DNA of 64,000 bases, taken from Acidobacteriota bacterium. GTDB taxonomy: Bacteria; Acidobacteriota; Terriglobia; Terriglobales; Acidobacteriaceae. Below, piece by piece: positions 59,227 to 64,000 of the stretch. Location: assembly GCA_028872955.1 (NCBI GenBank), contig JAGWNX010000008.1, positions 1-64,000 on the forward strand. Reading direction: 5' to 3'. A model generated the notes under the pieces. The model was not told the DNA's origin, made no database searches, and saw nothing but the letters and a program-made list of their open reading frames with translations. The position numbers and the translations under genes were made by a program. Position 1 is the stretch's first letter. Each line of letters begins with the position of its first letter.

Positions 59227-62200
59227 ATGCTCTCCAGAATCATCGACCTCTGCGTGCGCAATCGCTTCCTCGTCTTTACCTGTGTTCTCCTGCTTACTCT
59301 TACAGGCATCTGGTCTCTGAAGCACGTTCCGCTCGATGCGCTGCCCGACATCTCTGATGTGCAAGTCATTGTGCATACAAGTTGGGCGGGACAACCGCCA
59401 GACATCATCGAGGACCAAGTAACTTATCCCATCGTGACAAGCCTGTTGGCTGCGCCACACGTCAAGGCCGTGCGTGCGCAGACCATGTTCGGCGATTCTT
59501 ACGTCTATGTCGTCTTTGAGGATGGCACCGACCTCTATTGGGCACGTTCGCGTGTCGTCGAATATCTCCAGCAAATCAGTGGCCGTCTGCCTGCCAACGT
59601 TCATCCGGTTATCGGCCCGGATGCAACAGGCGCAGGATGGATCTTCGAGTATGCCATCGTGGATAAAAGTGGAACTCAAAGTCTGGCTGACTTGAGGAGC
59701 CTGCAGGACTGGCACCTGCGCTATGCCTTGGAGACGGTGCCCGGTGTCGCCGAAGTAGCGAGCATCGGCGGCTATGTGCGCCAGTATCAGGTGCGTCTCG
59801 ACCCAAATAAGCTCCTGGCCTACAACATCCCGCTCTCCACGGTGATCGACAGGGTGAAGACCAGCACCAATGAGGTCGGCGGCAGCGTTCTGGATTTAAG
59901 CGGGACGCAATACATGATCCGTGGTCTCGGCTATCTGCGCTCCCTGGACGATCTCGCATCTGTGGCCGTGGGCAGCAAAAACGGCACGCCCATATTTCTG
60001 CGCGATCTTGGCAGCGTCGGCTTCGGCCCGGATATTCGGGAGGGAGTCGCCGAGTGGAATGGAGAAGGCGAGACCGTTGGCGGCATTGTGGTCATGCGTC
60101 AGGGCATGAATGCGCTGAACGTAATCGAAGGAGTAAAGCAAAAGCTCCGCGAACTTGCTCCTTCATTGCCGCCTGGAGTTCAGATTGTCGCGGGATACGA
60201 CCGCTCCGGCCTTATTCAGGATTCGATTGCAACACTTCAGCGCGACTTGCTGGAAGAAGCCATCATCGTGAGCCTGGTCATCATCATTTTCCTCTTTCAT
60301 TTCCGTTCGGCTTTGATTGCGATTGTCACTTTACCTATCGCGCTCCTGGTCTCCTTCATCCCGATCTACCTTTTGGGTATCAGCGCCAACATCATGTCTC
60401 TCGGAGGGTTGGCACTCGCCATCGGAGTTCTGGTCGATGCGGCAATTGTCATGGTCGAGAACGGCTATCGGCACTTGTCCGAGCGGCAGAGGTCAAGCGA
60501 CACACCTGTCTCTGAACCAGAACGCCGCGAAATCCTTATCAACGCCGCGAAGCAAGTTGGCCCTGCACTTTTCTTCTCTCTGCTCATCATCGTCGTCTCG
60601 TTCCTTCCCGTCTTTCTGCTCGAAGCGCAGGAGGGCCGCATGTTCCGGCCTCTCGCCTGGACAAAGACGTTGGTAGTTGCGTCGTCTTCCATCCTTGCCA
60701 TTACACTCGTGCCGGTGTTGATGGTGCTGTTGATTCGCGGGCGGCTAAGGCCGGAGAGCGCCAATCCAATCTCCCGTTTCACCCAGGCGATCTATCTGCC
60801 CGTACTTCGCTTTTGCCTGAAATACCGAAAGCTGACCATCGGACTCAATCTCATCTTTTTGATTGCTACGTTGCCCGTGGCGTTCAAGCTGGGCAGCCAG
60901 TTCATGCCGCCACTCTTTGAAGGTTCTGCGCTTTATATGCCCACCGCGCTACCCGGTATCGCCATCGAACAGGCGAAAATACTACTGCAAAAACAGGACG
61001 CGATTCTACGCACCTTCCCCGAAGTCGCCAGCGTCTTCGGCACGGTTGGACGCTCGGACAGCGCGACCGACAACGCGCCGCTCGATATGTACGACACGAC
61101 CATCATGCTCAAGCCGCGTGAGCAATGGCCGTCCGGCATAACCTACGAAAAACTGATTCAGGAAATGGATGCGAAGGTGCAGTTTCCCGGCCTCTCAAAC
61201 ACATGGACCAGCCCGGTGGAGAACCGCCTGGACATGGAGTTGACGGGCATCAAGACCCCGCTCGGTCTCAAGGTTCAGGGACCGAACGTGGATGGCATCG
61301 AACAACTTGCTGCACAGATACAAGGCGTTCTGTCCACGATGCCACAGGTGCGGTCGATTTTCGCTGAGCGTATCTCGCAAGGCTTTTACATCAATGTAGA
61401 ACCGAACCGTGAGGAGGCCGCCCGCTATGGCCTCAGTGTTGCCGATATTCAAACTGCCGTCTCGTCCGGCATTGGAGGGCAAAACATCGCGGAGAACATC
61501 GAAGGGCGAGAGCGTTATCCAATCAATGTGCGCTATTCGCAGGATTTCCGTGACAGCGTGGATCGGATGCGGAGCGTGTTGATTGCTACTCCGTCCGGGG
61601 CACAGATTCCACTCGGACAGGTTGCGCGCATCTCGTTCTCACACGGCCCGGCCATGATCCGTGATGAGGACGGCCAGCTCACCGGGTACGTCTACATTGA
61701 CCTCAAAGACACCAACTACGGTGGTTTCGTAGATGCAGCGACCCGCAAGCTGCACAATCAAATCTCGCTACCGGCAAACTATGGCTTCAAGTGGTCCGGG
61801 GAATACGAGTTTGAGCTGCGCGCCAGGCAACGGCTCAAGCTCATCCTGCCCATAGTCTTCTTCCTCATCTTCCTGCTGTTGTACATGGTCTTTCATTCGG
61901 CCACAGAAGCCGTAGTATTGATTGTCCCGACGATCTACGCCATGACCGGCGGGCTGTTGCTGCAATGGCTACTCCACTACAACTTCAGCGTGGCGGTTTG
62001 GGTTGGCTACATCGCACTGTTCGGCATCGCGGTTGAGACTGGCGTTGTCATGGTGGTGTATCTGCACGAAGCTCTGGAACACCGTTTGCAACAAGGCGTT
62101 CCGCTGACCAATGCCGACATAGAAGCTGCAGCCATTGAAGGAGCTGTCCACCGGCTGCGTCCCAAGCTGATGACCGTCACGGCGGTCTTGGCCAGTCTCG

Positions 62201-62412
62201 CGCCTATCCTTTGGGAATCAGGCATCGGTTCCGATGTGATGAAGCCTATTGCCGCCCCCATTGTGGGAGGCATGATTACCTCCACCATCCATGTCCTGAT
62301 CTTGGTTCCCGTCTTCTTCGTGATGATGAAAGAACGCGCATTGCGTAAAGGACAGCTTCATGCGCAGAATCCAACCCAATCCATTCAACCCTCAACTCAA
62401 GGAGAACTCTAA
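59227..62412 (+). CDS. cusA: CusA/CzcA-family heavy-metal RND efflux pump
   Basis: 1061 residues, normal for the HME-RND family. About 12 transmembrane segments with two large periplasmic loops. The family TM4 motif GLALAIGVLVDAAIVMVEN with proton-relay Asp and the HME signature FGIAVETGVVMVVYL near residue 945 are present. Drives extrusion of Cu(I)/Ag(I) or divalent metals using the proton gradient. Coupled tightly (TAATG) to the DUF5818 gene. The metal is not resolved from sequence; the neighbouring Met-rich proteins favour copper/silver. Confidence 0.92.
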   Translation: MLSRIIDLCVRNRFLVFTCVLLLTLTGIWSLKHVPLDALPDISDVQVIVHTSWAGQPPDIIEDQVTYPIVTSLLAAPHVKAVRAQTMFGDSYVYVVFEDGTDLYWARSRVVEYLQQISGRLPANVHPVIGPDATGAGWIFEYAIVDKSGTQSLADLRSLQDWHLRYALETVPGVAEVASIGGYVRQYQVRLDPNKLLAYNIPLSTVIDRVKTSTNEVGGSVLDLSGTQYMIRGLGYLRSLDDLASVAVGSKNGTPIFLRDLGSVGFGPDIREGVAEWNGEGETVGGIVVMRQGMNALNVIEGVKQKLRELAPSLPPGVQIVAGYDRSGLIQDSIATLQRDLLEEAIIVSLVIIIFLFHFRSALIAIVTLPIALLVSFIPIYLLGISANIMSLGGLALAIGVLVDAAIVMVENGYRHLSERQRSSDTPVSEPERREILINAAKQVGPALFFSLLIIVVSFLPVFLLEAQEGRMFRPLAWTKTLVVASSSILAITLVPVLMVLLIRGRLRPESANPISRFTQAIYLPVLRFCLKYRKLTIGLNLIFLIATLPVAFKLGSQFMPPLFEGSALYMPTALPGIAIEQAKILLQKQDAILRTFPEVASVFGTVGRSDSATDNAPLDMYDTTIMLKPREQWPSGITYEKLIQEMDAKVQFPGLSNTWTSPVENRLDMELTGIKTPLGLKVQGPNVDGIEQLAAQIQGVLSTMPQVRSIFAERISQGFYINVEPNREEAARYGLSVADIQTAVSSGIGGQNIAENIEGRERYPINVRYSQDFRDSVDRMRSVLIATPSGAQIPLGQVARISFSHGPAMIRDEDGQLTGYVYIDLKDTNYGGFVDAATRKLHNQISLPANYGFKWSGEYEFELRARQRLKLILPIVFFLIFLLLYMVFHSATEAVVLIVPTIYAMTGGLLLQWLLHYNFSVAVWVGYIALFGIAVETGVVMVVYLHEALEHRLQQGVPLTNADIEAAAIEGAVHRLRPKLMTVTAVLASLAPILWESGIGSDVMKPIAAPIVGGMITSTIHVLILVPVFFVMMKERALRKGQLHAQNPTQSIQPSTQGEL

Positions 62413-62738
62413 TGCGTCTACGAATCTCGACTGTATTTCTTTCCCTCGCTCTCTCTGTAGGACCGGCATTCGCCCAATCCAGCCAGATCATAACGGGCAC
62501 CGTGACCGACGCCATGTGCGGGGCTCATCACATGATGCAGGGCAAGACCCCAGCACAATGTACCCGCGAATGTGTCAAGGAAGGATCTGACTTTGCCCTT
62601 GCTAGCGGAGACAAGGTGTTCATCCTGAAAGGCGACAAGAGCCAGTTTGATAAGTTTGCCGGACAAAGTGTGACCATCAAAGGAAAGGTGCACGGAAAGA
62701 CAATCACAGCGGACTCGATTGCGGCTGCCAAGTCTTAG
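62412..62738 (+). CDS. DUF5818-like periplasmic protein
   Basis: 108 residues with a signal peptide (TVFLSLALSVGPAFAQ). DUF5818 traits: GTVTDAMCGAHHMMQG, QCTRECVKEGSDFAL and an OB-like strand pattern (GQSVTIKGKVHGKTITADSI). The Cys/His/Met cluster suits metal binding. Last gene of the efflux operon, one-base overlap with the RND gene, so probably part of metal handling in the periplasm. Function of the family is unknown. Confidence 0.75.
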   Translation: MRLRISTVFLSLALSVGPAFAQSSQIITGTVTDAMCGAHHMMQGKTPAQCTRECVKEGSDFALASGDKVFILKGDKSQFDKFAGQSVTIKGKVHGKTITADSIAAAKS

Positions 62739-62765
62739 AGTCTGTCCATCCTTATTACCGTGGAT

Positions 62766-63470
62766 TTAGCAACAGCCGCAGCTCTCGCCTCGCAAAGCCC
62801 GCCGCCCCTCAACTATGAGTATGGGCAATGCGAGGAGTGCTGCGGCTGAATCCACCCAATGAATATGCCAGATGGCATTGATAGCCAGTCCAGCCAAAGT
62901 TATCGCGGCAAGATAAGCACAGGTGGCCGATTGCATGGCATCTGCGGCCAAAGCTAGATTGTTCGCCTGCCGCGCAGTTCTACGTTTCGCCCATGCCAAA
63001 ATTGGCATCACGACAATGGCTGCAAGCGTGATAGCGATGCCGCTGCAACTCGTCTCCGGCTTGACACCGTATAGAAGCGAAAGAACGGCCACGAGTGCGA
63101 CGATTCCTGCAAGGATGAACAGCAGGATTCCAGCCAGTCGTGCGGCAAGATCTTTTGTGAGCGAGAACGACGGGACAATCGCCATCAGGACGACGGTCGC
63201 AGACAGTAATTCCACAAAACTGTCGGCTCCAAATGTCAACAGCGCGGGGCTTTGCGCTGAGGCGGCTCCATAGAGAGATACCGCGCATTCCACGAGCATC
63301 CATATCAGGGTAATGCTCTGTAGCCAGATCACAGTACGAGTACCTTGCGGAGGTGGGGCGCAAGCCCCAGGCTCACGAGTCGATCTCGATTCGGCGTGAA
63401 TGAATTGAGCCATAAGACAGTTTAACGAGTGGGGGATTGTCAGCATTCGAGACATCCACCGCAGGATCAC
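62766..63470 (-). CDS. CDF-like cation transporter with Cys-rich C-terminus
   Basis: 234 residues and about five to six membrane helices in the cation diffusion facilitator pattern, ending in SCGCC. The usual HxxxD metal pair in TM2 and TM5 is changed ([11 protein letters not shown] and [10 protein letters not shown]), so the transported ion is unclear. Overlaps the arsenite permease gene by 4 bp with a GTGA arrangement if GTG 63470 is used; ATG 63413 is an alternative start without ribosome-binding site. Confidence 0.65.
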   Translation of the reverse strand: MILRWMSRMLTIPHSLNCLMAQFIHAESRSTREPGACAPPPQGTRTVIWLQSITLIWMLVECAVSLYGAASAQSPALLTFGADSFVELLSATVVLMAIVPSFSLTKDLAARLAGILLFILAGIVALVAVLSLLYGVKPETSCSGIAITLAAIVVMPILAWAKRRTARQANNLALAADAMQSATCAYLAAITLAGLAINAIWHIHWVDSAAALLALPILIVEGRRALRGESCGCC

Positions 63471-64000
63471 GGGGCATCTTCAGATGGATGGACAGTGAAG
63501 CCTTGTACAATAGAGACAAAATAGCGCTTCCGTATCCAGAAGGCGACGTTGACAAGGCCGATGAGGGCTGGAACCTCTATCAACGGCCCGACCACACCCA
63601 CGAACGCCTCGCCAGAGTTCAAGCCGAATACTGCGACTGCCACCGCAATCGCCAGCTCGAAGTTGTTCCCCGCAGCCGTGAAAGAGAGCGTGGCCGATTG
63701 TGCATAGTCCGCTCCGAGCCGCTTGCCCATCCAAAAGCTGACCAGAAACATGATGAGGAAGTAGACAACGAGCGGGACGGCGATTTTTACCACATCAAAC
63801 GGCAGCCTAACGATAAGGTCGCCCTTCAGCGAGAACATGACCAGAATCGTGAACAGAAGCGCGACCAGAGTGAGAGGGCTTATCCGGGGAATGAAGCGCG
63901 TCCGATACCATGCCTCTCCTTTGAGACGAATCAGGAGGAAGCGTGTCAGCATTCCTGCGACGAATGGAACTCCGAGGTAGAGACCGACGCTCTTTGCGAT
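63467..64000 (-). CDS. acr3: ACR3-type arsenite permease (3' part; cut by window edge)
   Basis: C-terminal 177 residues of an ACR3/bile-acid-transporter-superfamily efflux permease; the reading frame is open to the right edge, so the start lies beyond it. ACR3 landmarks: [31 protein letters not shown] and [20 protein letters not shown]. It exports As(III), usually after ArsC reduction. It precedes the CDF-like gene and probably shares its transcript. The metal-binding Cys of ACR3 lies outside the window. Confidence 0.88.
   Translation of the reverse strand: MAKSVGLYLGVPFVAGMLTRFLLIRLKGEAWYRTRFIPRISPLTLVALLFTILVMFSLKGDLIVRLPFDVVKIAVPLVVYFLIMFLVSFWMGKRLGADYAQSATLSFTAAGNNFELAIAVAVAVFGLNSGEAFVGVVGPLIEVPALIGLVNVAFWIRKRYFVSIVQGFTVHPSEDAP

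Larger units (their letters stand above)
37243..64000. mobile_element. Integrative conjugative element (left end; right end beyond window)
   Basis: Bounded on the left by the tRNA-Asp 3' remnant. Content is self-consistent for an ICE: parDE maintenance module, mating-pair formation operon (38.65-48.26 kb), ssb and primase, candidate oriT, accessory protein, coupling protein and MobF relaxase (50.5-55.86 kb), then metal-resistance cargo to the window edge. No integrase lies in the window. The end at 64000 is only the window limit. Confidence 0.75.

Noticed and set aside
1-64000. CRISPR array, insertion sequences, rRNA or integrase
   Set aside because: No regularly spaced repeats, transposase or tyrosine/serine recombinase motifs, or rRNA sequence were seen.

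Overview
The window looks like a chromosome of an Acidobacteriota bacterium (Acidobacteriaceae/Terriglobia-like). This is inferred from the high-GC coding style, the very large Oar-type TonB-dependent receptor with an N-terminal carboxypeptidase-regulatory-like domain, the dense glycan-degradation gene content, and a DUF5818-like periplasmic protein. No rRNA or housekeeping marker is present, so the assignment is not firm.

Region A (1-10.4 kb) is a uronate/xylan locus. A mannonate dehydratase (ManD, all key residues conserved), an SDR dehydrogenase and a Tat-exported GHL6-like hydrolase follow a good sigma70-type promoter. A GH8 enzyme and a ROK repressor run on the minus strand, divergent from a secreted GH3-PA14 beta-xylosidase/glucosidase. 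Together they fit glucuronoxylan breakdown.

Region B (10.7-37 kb) is a polysaccharide-utilisation locus organised around an IclR regulator at 23.5 kb. To the left, one minus-strand operon runs from a TonB-dependent receptor through a heparinase-like toroid protein, a Gfo/Idh/MocA oxidoreductase, an SLC45-like MFS transporter, NagB, NagA, a ROK (GlcNAc-type) kinase and a SIS-type deaminase. To the right are a cytoplasmic GH9 and then a plus-strand operon: atypical SDR epimerase, DapA-like aldolase, nitrilase-type amidohydrolase, Gfo/Idh/MocA oxidoreductase, GH92, GH94/GH36-like and an APC permease. The two operons have nearly superimposable promoters: TTGACA, 18 bp, a TAyGyT-like -10, 11-12 bp, a shared 26-bp element matching at 22/26 positions that contains an IclR-type 15-bp palindrome, then 67-68 bp to the start codon. 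This ties them into one regulon, probably for an amino-sugar-containing glycan whose identity the sequence does not give. It is the most promising undescribed system here.

Region C (37.24 kb to at least 64 kb) is the left end of an integrative conjugative element. It begins at a 45-nt 3' half of a tRNA-Asp(GTC) gene, the classical att remnant, followed by iterated AGCACCCT motifs and a tRNA-anticodon-stem mimic. Next come a parDE toxin-antitoxin pair, a complete-looking VirB/Trb conjugation operon (VirB2, B3, B4, B9, B10, B5, B6, B8, B11 plus several small membrane or orphan proteins), ssb, a RepB-like primase, a hairpin-rich candidate oriT, a relaxosome accessory protein, a TrwB-type coupling protein and a TrwC-type MobF relaxase. 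The cargo is metal resistance: a Cys/Met-rich protein, a CusCBA-type RND efflux system, a DUF5818 protein, a CDF-like transporter and the 3' part of an ACR3 arsenite permease cut by the window edge. No integrase is present; it and an intact tRNA-Asp are expected beyond the right edge.
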